Part shown: in pieces, positions 8,848 to 17,182 of the stretch | Position numbering within the stretch: the first letter of the stretch is position 1 | How the letters are laid out: each line of letters begins with the position of its first letter | Assembly: GCA_044235425.1 (NCBI GenBank) | Contig: JBIIHW010000011.1 | Location: forward strand, 62,001-126,000 | Length of the DNA: 64,000 nucleotides | Direction of reading: 5' to 3' | Source: JBJSXJ01 sp044235425 | GTDB taxonomy: Bacteria > Planctomycetota > Planctomycetia > Pirellulales > Pirellulaceae | Position numbers and translations under genes: made by a program | Notes under the pieces: model-generated | The model's database searches: none | What the model was told of the DNA's origin: nothing | What the model saw: the letters and a program-made list of their open reading frames with translations, nothing else

Positions 8848-9198
8848 TTAGGAGCTGGGCGGCATCTTCACGCGGCGATTGACGTCTGTTTCCAGCACCC
8901 CAAAGACTTGCTCGTGACGCTGCACGGACATGGAGAGAGCGTAGAGCAGGCGTTTGGCCGTGAAGTAATTCATCACGATACGCTGAGAAACCTGAATGGG
9001 GCTCTTCGGTACACCCATCGGCTGCGGGTTAAGTCCGAAGTCGACGATTAATTCTTCTGGCGACCCCGTTACTCGACAAAAATTCGCATATAAGGCGGCG
9101 ACGTGCGAGTCATCGACGTCGATCTGCACATTCTGCTGCACTGCGGGTGTACCTACCGGATTCTTTCCTTCTTCTGCCCCACCATCAGTTGACATCAT
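8848..9198 (-). CDS. DUF3467 domain protein
   Basis: A 116-residue protein matching the DUF3467 family: DSHVAALYANFCRVTGSPEE, then LIVDFGLNPQP, then the SQRIVMNYFTAKRLLYALS helix. The family function is unknown. Two adjacent ATG codons (9198 and 9195) follow an AAGGAGTAGGAATG-like leader, so either may start translation; a further in-frame start at 9222 is unlikely. It lies 36 bp after the M50 metalloprotease gene on the same strand and is likely the last gene of that operon. It is soluble with no signal. A role as an accessory of the neighbouring membrane machine is only inferred from position. Confidence 0.8.
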   Translation of the reverse strand: MMSTDGGAEEGKNPVGTPAVQQNVQIDVDDSHVAALYANFCRVTGSPEELIVDFGLNPQPMGVPKSPIQVSQRIVMNYFTAKRLLYALSMSVQRHEQVFGVLETDVNRRVKMPPSS

Positions 9199-9234
9199 TC
9201 CTACTCCTTCACAAGTAAACAAACCACGAACCTA

Positions 9235-11472
9235 CTACAGTTCAAAATGAAACGTTCGACTTAGATAACGAAACACGCGCCAGCTCAAGGATCGCCAGGG
9301 TGTCGCAATTTTTCCTTTGCCGCGCATGCCGAGTTGAAAGATGAGATCATCGCGTTCGAGCGGTTCGGTACGTACCTGATAGGACGTGTGGAGCGGCCGC
9401 TGCAAGCCTTGGGCATCGGTGCGAGTGTCCAATTCACCGCCGTGCTGTACGGCGAGGGATGGCGGGCTGACTTCGAGTTTATTGTTAGCGATCTGGGTGA
9501 TTTGGCTGGTAAAGATTTTTCCGGGATAGGCATCCAGTCGCATATCCACTCGATCGCCAATTTGAATCAATTCGATATCGGCCTGGTCCACCACGAGAAT
9601 AGCTTCCATGCGATGAGGGTCACCGATTTGGCAGAGCAAGTCAGACTGGGTGAAATGGGCATGTGCATTCTTGGGATCGAACGGCGAGCCGGTCCAGGTC
9701 GGTAAGCGATCGGTTTGCCCACGCGGATTAGGCCGTAAGGGAGGCGATAAGACTCGGCCTGCAATCGGCGCTTGAATTGTCAACTTTGCTGCCTGTTCTT
9801 GCTTTTCGCGCAGCAGGTCGCGCAGCGAGTCGAGGGTTTCGCGTTTCGGGGCGATTTGCAAGCCGGCCGTGGGATCATACTGCCGCAAGCGTTCCAAGTT
9901 GGCAACTTCAGCTTCCGCCGCGTGCACTTGTCCTTCCAGATCGATCAGCTCTCGCTGCAAGTCCGTATTGGCGAGTTTCACCAAGGTCACGCCGGCTTCG
10001 ACAGCATCCCCCGGTTTCACGCCCCACTGCACCACTTCACCCGGCACCTCCACATACACCGACTCGGCATCGGTGGTGCGAACTTCCAGTGAGCAAGTCA
10101 CTCGACAGGGTAGCGGCAAAAACAGGAACAGAGCCAACGCGGTCGCCAACGTAGCGGCCGTGGCATAGACACGCGGCATTTTCACTTTGTGCATCCTCCC
10201 CGGCGTGTAAAAGAATTTTCCCAACTGCCACAGCGGCTGGACAAACAGTCCCACAATACCGGCAAAGGCAATGATCTGACCGACAATCTTCAAGCCGTAG
10301 GGTTCAAAAACCTGGTTCAAGAAATAGAGAATGGAGAACACGACCAGCCACCGATAAATGACCGCTGCGATCGTGAACATACCAAACAAAAAACGATTTT
10401 TCTGTGGCAGGAAGGGACTTTCCGGCTGCTCCAGTCCCAGGCATAAGTCGACTAGGAAACGCTTTACGACCTCGGTCGATTTCTGACGTAAGTTCGGGAT
10501 TTCCGACAAGTCCATCAAGATGTAGTAACCGTCAAATCGCAGCAGTGGATTGCCATTGAAAACTACCGTACTGACACTGCAGATGAACATCACGCTCAGA
10601 CAGATATGATTGAGCAGGCCTGGTTCACTGAACCACCATAGGAAGGTGGCAATCGAAGCGAGGAAGATCTCGACATACATGCCGGCGGCGCCGATGATCG
10701 CGCGCGAATACTTATTCGGCAACATCCAGGAGTCGGACACGTTGCAGTACAGTGCCGGGGTGAAGACCAGTAGCATGGCGCCCATTTCGTGAACTTCACC
10801 ACCGAAATGTTTACAGGATAAACCGTGTCCAAATTCGTGCAGAATCTTCACGATCGCCATGGTGACGCCCAGGAAGATCCAATTCTCGGCCGCAAAAAAT
10901 TGATGAAAGGCGGGAAGGCGGGCACGGAACGTATCGAATTCAATGCCTACCAGCAGCAAGGCGCTGAGCCCCAGCAGCAACCACACAAAAAAGAAACTCG
11001 TCGTGTAAAACCACCGCGTGCGGGGGTATAGCCAGTTCAGGAGCCGGTCGGGATCAATACCACGAAATCGTAATGAAAACAGATTGGAAAACTTACTCAT
11101 CAACTCCTGACGCCGCTTCTGATCGCCACGCTGCTTGAGCTGCCGACCTTGTCCCGACGCATCCGAAATCACCAGGCCACTGCGATGCAGCATCCCGATG
11201 AACTGCTGCAAATCCTGGAATGTGATTTTTTGAGGAGTGAATTCCTCTTCGAATTGCTCTTTGATCTGCTCCATGCTGGAAACTCCATCCAGCATCCGCA
11301 AAATCGCGAACTCCTCTTCGTGAAAGCGAAAGTAATTCAGCCCTACCGGTTCCTTGATCACCCAGAACACTCGGCCGTGGTAGCGATGCTGGCGCGCAAT
11401 CAGATCGGGACGCATCCGTAAGCGCACGGCACGTGACGAACTGCTGATCAAGCTGTCGGCTAAAGTTGCCAT
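9235..11472 (-). CDS. M50 (site-2-type) metalloprotease fused to PqqD-like and HlyD-like domains
   Basis: A 745-residue polytopic membrane protein. Residues about 28-105 (VFWVIKEPVGLNYFRFHEEE through FIGMLHRSGLVI) resemble PqqD/RRE-type peptide-recognition domains. A membrane helix at about 155-178 precedes the zinc site HEFGH (212-216), and the second metal motif appears as NPLLRFDG (308-315). Both are hallmarks of intramembrane M50 proteases. Further helices lie around 345-455. From about 460 onwards is a biotinyl-lipoyl-like/coiled-coil/beta-barrel segment as in HlyD adaptors (EVPGEVVQWGVKPGDAVEAG). It could cut or bind a peptide substrate in the membrane and link to the periplasm. The neighbour starting upstream is a HlyD protein only 13 bp away. 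Confidence 0.85.
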   Translation of the reverse strand: MATLADSLISSSSRAVRLRMRPDLIARQHRYHGRVFWVIKEPVGLNYFRFHEEEFAILRMLDGVSSMEQIKEQFEEEFTPQKITFQDLQQFIGMLHRSGLVISDASGQGRQLKQRGDQKRRQELMSKFSNLFSLRFRGIDPDRLLNWLYPRTRWFYTTSFFFVWLLLGLSALLLVGIEFDTFRARLPAFHQFFAAENWIFLGVTMAIVKILHEFGHGLSCKHFGGEVHEMGAMLLVFTPALYCNVSDSWMLPNKYSRAIIGAAGMYVEIFLASIATFLWWFSEPGLLNHICLSVMFICSVSTVVFNGNPLLRFDGYYILMDLSEIPNLRQKSTEVVKRFLVDLCLGLEQPESPFLPQKNRFLFGMFTIAAVIYRWLVVFSILYFLNQVFEPYGLKIVGQIIAFAGIVGLFVQPLWQLGKFFYTPGRMHKVKMPRVYATAATLATALALFLFLPLPCRVTCSLEVRTTDAESVYVEVPGEVVQWGVKPGDAVEAGVTLVKLANTDLQRELIDLEGQVHAAEAEVANLERLRQYDPTAGLQIAPKRETLDSLRDLLREKQEQAAKLTIQAPIAGRVLSPPLRPNPRGQTDRLPTWTGSPFDPKNAHAHFTQSDLLCQIGDPHRMEAILVVDQADIELIQIGDRVDMRLDAYPGKIFTSQITQIANNKLEVSPPSLAVQHGGELDTRTDAQGLQRPLHTSYQVRTEPLERDDLIFQLGMRGKGKIATPWRSLSWRVFRYLSRTFHFEL

Positions 11473-11485
11473 GGTGGTGAGCGGG

Positions 11486-12571
11486 TTACTCCGCGGCGGC
11501 GGTGGCGAGCGGTTTGATTTGGATCGTCATGGTGACATTCGACCCGGGACGCAGCAGCCAATCCCGCTCGCCGACCTGAGGATTCTTAACTTTCGCCCAG
11601 ACGCGATAATCCCCACCCGGTTCAATGACCGGACTCACATAGTCCAGCTTGGCCGTGACACTGCGAGTCACACTTTTGCCTCCAATCGTCTCGGAGACCT
11701 CAATCGTGACGGGCTGATCTTCGACCTCCCGCGGCGAAAAATCGGACACATTCAGGTAGCCTTGCACCCGCACCGCATCCATTCGCACAATCCGCATGAT
11801 CGACTCGCCCAGTTGCACCCAATCCCCCACATGCTTGTCGACCTCGACGATCACCGCTTTACCCGGTTCCTTGAGCCGCGCGACCACTTGGAAATTGGTC
11901 AGCTCAATCTGCGTCTGCTCCAGCAGTGCGTTCTTGCCTTCCTCAGTTAAATCCGCCACTCGATCTTCCAGTCGCGCCACATCGGTTTCCGACTTGGCAC
12001 GCTCGAATTGCACCTTGAATTTACGCAGCTCCGCGTTGCTCACCACATTCCGTCGAAACAGCTCTTCGTTGACTTGGTATTCCGCTTCCTGGTACCGCGC
12101 CACATCGTCCGCTGCTTTCACCTTGGCATCGCTGGCAGCTTGTGCTTTGGCGATGCGCAGTTCCGCCTCGGCCGTCGCCTTCTTCGCCTTGGCGACCGCA
12201 TCGTCAATTTGTGCCAGCACGGCCCCTTGCTCGACAATCGTGCCTTCGTCCACGTGCAGTTCCGCTAACTCCCCCGCCTGCTTGGCCGGCACCTGAATGT
12301 CCTCGATCGCCAGCACCACCGCTCGAGAAATGCGGGCGCCGCCCGGTGCCTTGGCTGTGGGAACGCCAGAACGCAGAGACGATGCGCCGCCGGTCGCTGG
12401 CTTCGTGGGTGCCTCCTGAGCGATCGCCCAGAGCGACACGGCAACTCCGCTGGTCGTCACGGCCACTGTGAGCCAGTGACGGGCGCGACGCAGCAGACGC
12501 TGGCGACTCGCCGCTTGCAGCAGCGCGGATTGTGAGGTGCTTGACCCGTGACCAACTAATGTACCACTCAT
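11486..12571 (-). CDS. HlyD-family periplasmic adaptor (membrane-fusion protein)
   Basis: A 361-residue protein with one N-terminal hydrophobic helix (about 29-50, WLTVAVTTSGVAVSLWAIA) followed by a typical adaptor body. The first lipoyl half is at about 90-125 (VPAKQAGELAELHVDEGTIV). An Ala/Lys/Glu-rich coiled-coil hairpin spans about 128-235. The second lipoyl half and a beta-barrel follow (IVEVDKHVGDWVQLGESIMR onward), ending with LLRPGSNVTMTIQIKP. Such proteins bridge an inner-membrane transporter to an outer-membrane channel, yet no ABC, RND or TolC-like gene lies next to it. It sits between the GAF-HlyD gene (65 bp) and the M50-HlyD gene (13 bp), in one transcription unit. Confidence 0.87.
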   Translation of the reverse strand: MSGTLVGHGSSTSQSALLQAASRQRLLRRARHWLTVAVTTSGVAVSLWAIAQEAPTKPATGGASSLRSGVPTAKAPGGARISRAVVLAIEDIQVPAKQAGELAELHVDEGTIVEQGAVLAQIDDAVAKAKKATAEAELRIAKAQAASDAKVKAADDVARYQEAEYQVNEELFRRNVVSNAELRKFKVQFERAKSETDVARLEDRVADLTEEGKNALLEQTQIELTNFQVVARLKEPGKAVIVEVDKHVGDWVQLGESIMRIVRMDAVRVQGYLNVSDFSPREVEDQPVTIEVSETIGGKSVTRSVTAKLDYVSPVIEPGGDYRVWAKVKNPQVGERDWLLRPGSNVTMTIQIKPLATAAAE

Positions 12572-12636
12572 GCCTGGCTATCCTTCTGTCTGCAAATCAT
12601 TCCACCGCCCGACCAGCACTCAACTATCCCCCAACA

Positions 12637-14688
12637 TCAGCTCCACGAGAACCACAGCTTCTGCACGTACTCCCAAGCCTCGTGCAGCTTCGCGTAGGCG
12701 ATCGAACTGCGACCCGCACGCACGCGTGCAATCACACTGGCACCTGGCCGCAGCTCGGGCGGTAAGTCCGCTTGATCCAGCTCCACCTTGATCCGCACCG
12801 TGTGTCCTTCTTCCTCATGCATCTGCGTCGTCTCATGAATGCTCTTAACGATCCCCTTCCGCTCAGTACCCGGATCGGTAGCCAGCACGTAAGAAACCTC
12901 GAGAGCATGTTGGTCGAGCAGTTTTTGAGCCCGCTGAATGTGACCAATACGGCGCTCGGGCATGTGCAGTTCAATTTCCCAGCGGGCGTTTTCCGTCGTG
13001 TCAGCAACCGCCAGCAGCACCTGCCCACGCTCCACCGGTCGATGCAGCAACGATTTCTCGACGTCCCAGGAGAGCACCACGGTGCCCGCAATCGGACTTT
13101 TCACCGTCAGCTTCTCGCGCTTCGATTCCAATAGCTCCAGTTGCCGCTCCAAGCTCTTGATCTTCTCACGCAGCTCCGCTGCCCGTCCGGAGAGCCGCAC
13201 TTTATCTGCCTCGCTGATGCGCGGCTGTAACTTGGAACGCTGCACCGAGGACTCCTCTTCGATCGACGTTCCGAGCTCTCCACTGACACGTTCAATCTCG
13301 CGCGTCAAGTCGTCGCTCGTGAGTTTAACCAGCGGCGCGCCTTCCGCGACGGCCTGGCCGTCACTGGCGAGCAGTTCCCGAACCGTTCCCGCTTCGGTAA
13401 CGAATACATCGCGCTGAAGCACCGGTTGCAAACTACCTTTGGCTTGCAGATCGAAACCGGTGGGAATCAAACAAAGTGCTAACACGACCGCCAGGATCGC
13501 CCCGCCAATCGACAAGGTTTTGGGGAGCTGGCGAGCTTCCACCACCCAGCGGGCTTTACCGATCGTGCGCCAGACCGGCATCAAAAACAGATTGTTGTGC
13601 TCGAGTGCATTGGATACGGCGCGGGCCGTGTGCTCGTACACCAAGTCCACACGCGCATCCAGCACCTCACGCGGCAGATCACTATCGATCTGTTCGACGA
13701 TGAGTGCCCCCATCACCTCGCGCGAATCGCGCGGATCCTTTAGCTTGTCGCGTTCATTGGCAGCCACGATCAAGCCTGGTTTGCGGAGCGGTAAGACGGT
13801 GAGCGACTTGGCGAAGGATTCATCGACATAGTCGTGGACCGCTTCCTCGAGCTGCGGCGGCATGTCGGCAGTGGAACCGGAGTACTGAAACTTCTCACCG
13901 GTACCGACGACGCGCGTGGCTAGTTCCCCCAGTTTCACGACGACGTTGGAGCGATTATCGAGTGAATCCTGGCCGCTGATCGCTTGTACAATGCAGTGAC
14001 GCCCACGCTTCAGCGCTAAACTGACGCGATCGCAGCCGATGAGTCGTCGGCCCTCATTGACGATCGTGTAGGCCGTCTCCATTAAATCCAAGCTCTCATG
14101 GACCAACCGAGAAAACTGGTCGGCTTGAGCGTACAACGACTGTCGATCACTCACCTGACGCAGCTTACGCGATTTGAGCCATTCGGCGATCTGCTCGCAC
14201 ATCTGCTGCAAGAATTTCAGATAACCCCGCTGCGTGTTGGGAGCTGAATCGGGACGCTGGAAGATTTCGATCACCCCTTCCACCGTGCCTTCGACGAGCA
14301 GCGGATTCAGCACCAGCAGGTAGCGAGTGGGATTGCCACCCGCTCGTTCGTCCGACATGCCCGACAGGGGCGGGATGAGTTGCCCCTGGCGACTGGCGGC
14401 AATGTAGTCCAGCAGCCGCCGGTGACGAGCGGCATCGTCATTCTGCTCCAGGAGCGTATCACTGATGTTTTGCTGGTAGATGAGCTTAAGTTGGCCTTCG
14501 GCCTGCACCCAGACGGCTCCACCCACGGCCGCCAGGGCGTTGACGATACGCTGCAAGACCGCCGGGTAATACTGGTCCGGCCCCAGGTCGCTCTTCGACA
14601 ACTCCGAGATTTCCCCGACGAGCGTGCGAATGTGCAGTTTTGTCTGCTCGATCGTGTCTTGATTCACGGCGGATTGATCTGACGACAT
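12637..14688 (-). CDS. GAF-domain HlyD-family membrane-fusion protein
   Basis: The start at the ATG giving MSSDQSAVNQDTI is preceded by GGGAGAG, so I reject a longer form starting 47 codons upstream. The 683-residue protein has two GAF-like domains in its cytoplasmic half, about residues 30-170 and 190-365. A membrane helix follows at about 389-411 (SIGGAILAVVLALCLIPTGF). The periplasmic HlyD part then has split lipoyl halves around a coiled-coil hairpin (about 455-525) and a beta-barrel ending in LRPGASVIARV. The GAF modules would let a small ligand inside the cell control an envelope adaptor. It is the second gene of the SecA-like/HlyD/M50 unit, with a 191-bp gap from the SecA-like gene. 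Confidence 0.84.
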   Translation of the reverse strand: MSSDQSAVNQDTIEQTKLHIRTLVGEISELSKSDLGPDQYYPAVLQRIVNALAAVGGAVWVQAEGQLKLIYQQNISDTLLEQNDDAARHRRLLDYIAASRQGQLIPPLSGMSDERAGGNPTRYLLVLNPLLVEGTVEGVIEIFQRPDSAPNTQRGYLKFLQQMCEQIAEWLKSRKLRQVSDRQSLYAQADQFSRLVHESLDLMETAYTIVNEGRRLIGCDRVSLALKRGRHCIVQAISGQDSLDNRSNVVVKLGELATRVVGTGEKFQYSGSTADMPPQLEEAVHDYVDESFAKSLTVLPLRKPGLIVAANERDKLKDPRDSREVMGALIVEQIDSDLPREVLDARVDLVYEHTARAVSNALEHNNLFLMPVWRTIGKARWVVEARQLPKTLSIGGAILAVVLALCLIPTGFDLQAKGSLQPVLQRDVFVTEAGTVRELLASDGQAVAEGAPLVKLTSDDLTREIERVSGELGTSIEEESSVQRSKLQPRISEADKVRLSGRAAELREKIKSLERQLELLESKREKLTVKSPIAGTVVLSWDVEKSLLHRPVERGQVLLAVADTTENARWEIELHMPERRIGHIQRAQKLLDQHALEVSYVLATDPGTERKGIVKSIHETTQMHEEEGHTVRIKVELDQADLPPELRPGASVIARVRAGRSSIAYAKLHEAWEYVQKLWFSWS

Positions 14689-14879
14689 GCAACTCTCCCA
14701 CCCCAAGGGCGGACGCTGCCGCAACGTTGGGACGTATTTTTCTAGCCGCTGACGAAACGACCAATGGTCCTGACGACCACGGTTATTGGTATGTAACTTA
14801 AATCTATCGGCAATCGGAGGTTTGGACAATAAAACGGGCGTGGTTTATACGCGAGTGGACGCATTTTGGTTGCCGGAAA

Positions 14880-16859
14880 TCAGCTATCAGCCGTATCCAA
14901 GTAGGGATCTTGGCCCATTTCGATCTGCATTTTTTTCCGCTGGCGTTCATGGTGCAGCAGCACAAAGCGGTCGCGCAGATGCCGGCCTTCCACGATTCGC
15001 TGTGCCTTCCGGAAGATTTTGCCCATCCCCGGCAACTCGCCCACCGATTTTTCACCGAACTCTTTCAGCCGTTCCGCCTTCTGCGGTCCATAGGCGGAGA
15101 GGACGATGTCGTCGTCCAGCGACAGGTATTGTCGTACGGAACCGGGATCGCCCTGTCGGCCGCAGCGGCCGGCCAACTGCCGGTCAATGCGTGCGGCGTC
15201 ATGGAGTTCCGTGCAGACGACATGCATGCCACCGAGCTCGCGCACGCCTTCCGCCAATTTCACGTCGGTACCACGTCCCGCCATGTTGGTCGCCACCGTG
15301 ACTTTGCTCGCCTGGCCAGCCAGGGTTACGATGTCCGCCTCGCGGGCCACTTCGTTCGCGTTCAGCACTTGATGTTCAATTTCGGCCGCCCGCAGCAGCT
15401 TCGAGAGATGCTCCGATTTGTCGATGGATCGAGTACCGATGAGTACGGGTCGACCGAGCCGATGCATCGCTCGGACCTCTTCGACTACCGCTGTCCACTT
15501 CTGGTCACTCGTGCCAAACACCCGGTCGGGCAAGTAGATTCGCTGCGGTGGCCGATTCGTGGGCACCGGAATCACATGCATCCGGTAGACGCGACGAAAC
15601 TCCCGCGCTGAGGTACGTCCTGTTCCTGTCATCCCGGCCAGGTGCCGATAACGCAGAAACAAATCCTGCACGGTAATGCGCGCTGCTTGCCCCGTGGGCA
15701 CCGTGACTTCCAGTCCCTCCTTGGCCTCCAACGCCTGATGAATTCCGTCGCGCCACTTGCGGCCCTCCGCCAAACGCCCGGTGAATTCGTCGACAATCAC
15801 GATCTCACCGTCGCGCACCACATATTGCCGGTGAAGCAGGAAATCGCGACTTACCTTGATCGCGCGCTCCATGTACTCATACAAATCGATGAGTCCCACG
15901 GCGCGGAGAATTTCAGGCTGCGGGATCGACCGCAACAGCTGACGACCCTCGGCCGTTAACTCCACCTTCTTCGTGTCGTGATCGTACGTGTAATGCTCTT
16001 CTTCAATGAATCGTCCGCAGTTGGCCGAGGCCCAGGTGTAGCTGGTCGCCACTCGTTCCCGAATCTTTTCGCCCAACGAACCAATGATCAGCGGCGTACG
16101 AGCCTCGTCGATCAAAATACTGTCCGCTTCATCCACCAGACAGAAATGAGCGCCGCGCTGCACCGGCATTTCACCTCCACCAGCAAACCGAGTCTGACTG
16201 GTTTCACCGACGAAATCGTCTTGCGAATGGCCCATGCGTCGCAGCAGTAAGCGATCACGCAGGAAATCAAAACCAAATTCCTTGGCGGTGCCGTAGGTGA
16301 TGTCACAGGCATACGCCTTGCGCCGCTGATCGGATTTGTCGGCTGTTTGAATGATGCCGACGGTCATGCCGAGCATTTCGTAGAGGGGCCGCATCCATTC
16401 GGCGTCACGAGCGGCCAGGTAATCATTGACCGTGGCCAGGTGAGCGCCTTTCCCGACGAGTGCGTGGAGATAGAGAGGCAAGGTGGCGGTGAGTGTTTTT
16501 CCTTCGCCCGTTTGCATTTCTGCGATGCAGCTGTTGTACAGCGCCGTGCCACCGATGATCTGCACATCGAAATGCCGCATGTTGAGCGCTCGACGACCCG
16601 CCTCCCGCACCAAAGCGTAAGCTTCCGGTAATAGGACCGACAGCTTCTCGCCACTCTTGGCACGAAACTGCAACGAGCGGCTTTGACGTCGTAAATCGGA
16701 CTCCGACATCGCCCGTAACGCAGGCTCTTGCCCGGCCACCAGCGGCAGCAAGTGACTCCACTGCGCTAATCGTCGTTGTACCGGTCCACCCACCAGCGCC
16801 AGCACGCGAGCCATCGCACCGGTGGGGAGTCCATGAATCTTGCCAACGCCGCCCGACAT
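14880..16859 (-). CDS. Short SecA-like ATPase (SecA paralogue lacking the C-terminal half)
   Basis: The protein carries the SecA motor core: Walker A MQTGEGKT (115-122), NDYLAARDAEWM, YGTAKEFGFDFLRD, Walker B LVDEAD (241-246) followed by DEARTPLIIG, and in the second nucleotide-binding fold NMAGRGTDVKL and RQLAGRCGRQGDPGS. The preprotein-crosslinking region (about 260-390) is also present. It has 659 residues against the usual 850-950. It stops soon after the second motor fold, so most of the helical scaffold, the helical wing and the zinc-binding SecB/lipid tail are missing. It is therefore probably not the housekeeping SecA. Its position in front of HlyD and M50 genes suggests a dedicated ATPase for a special export route (inference). 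Confidence 0.85.
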   Translation of the reverse strand: MSGGVGKIHGLPTGAMARVLALVGGPVQRRLAQWSHLLPLVAGQEPALRAMSESDLRRQSRSLQFRAKSGEKLSVLLPEAYALVREAGRRALNMRHFDVQIIGGTALYNSCIAEMQTGEGKTLTATLPLYLHALVGKGAHLATVNDYLAARDAEWMRPLYEMLGMTVGIIQTADKSDQRRKAYACDITYGTAKEFGFDFLRDRLLLRRMGHSQDDFVGETSQTRFAGGGEMPVQRGAHFCLVDEADSILIDEARTPLIIGSLGEKIRERVATSYTWASANCGRFIEEEHYTYDHDTKKVELTAEGRQLLRSIPQPEILRAVGLIDLYEYMERAIKVSRDFLLHRQYVVRDGEIVIVDEFTGRLAEGRKWRDGIHQALEAKEGLEVTVPTGQAARITVQDLFLRYRHLAGMTGTGRTSAREFRRVYRMHVIPVPTNRPPQRIYLPDRVFGTSDQKWTAVVEEVRAMHRLGRPVLIGTRSIDKSEHLSKLLRAAEIEHQVLNANEVAREADIVTLAGQASKVTVATNMAGRGTDVKLAEGVRELGGMHVVCTELHDAARIDRQLAGRCGRQGDPGSVRQYLSLDDDIVLSAYGPQKAERLKEFGEKSVGELPGMGKIFRKAQRIVEGRHLRDRFVLLHHERQRKKMQIEMGQDPYLDTADS

Positions 16860-17182
16860 TTCTACTGCTTCCTTGAGGACCGTAACTGTCGCAAACTTCA
16901 GAGTCTTTACTTTATCGGCACGTAACGAAATTCGCCAACGACCTGCTCACCATGAATTTCCCGATAAATCGGATTGAATCCCCATAAGCCGCTCAACCGA
17001 CATAACAGGAACAGCTTACCTGCGATCGTCTTCCTGATGCCCCGGGTTGGCGAGCGGATTCTGTTAGTTTGGGTAGTTTTTGTCGCAGATCGAGTCCTTT
17101 TGTACGAATTGGCTCGATTTTACCGGCTAGGACGGCCGATCACGTTAGAGAATGATTTCGCGTTGGTCCAAGGATGCGAGTA
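16860..17182. other. Divergent intergenic region between the SecA-like and barrel genes
   Basis: No gene seen. It must hold the promoters for both divergent neighbours. A 12-bp palindrome CCGATAAATCGG lies at 16961-16972, and AAGGA at 17170-17174 serves as ribosome site for the barrel gene. No convincing -35/-10 pair could be picked by eye. Confidence 0.5.

Noticed and set aside
14786..15611. Plus-strand reading frames opposite the SecA-like gene
   Set aside because: Antisense shadows of a well-supported gene with all SecA motifs on the minus strand.
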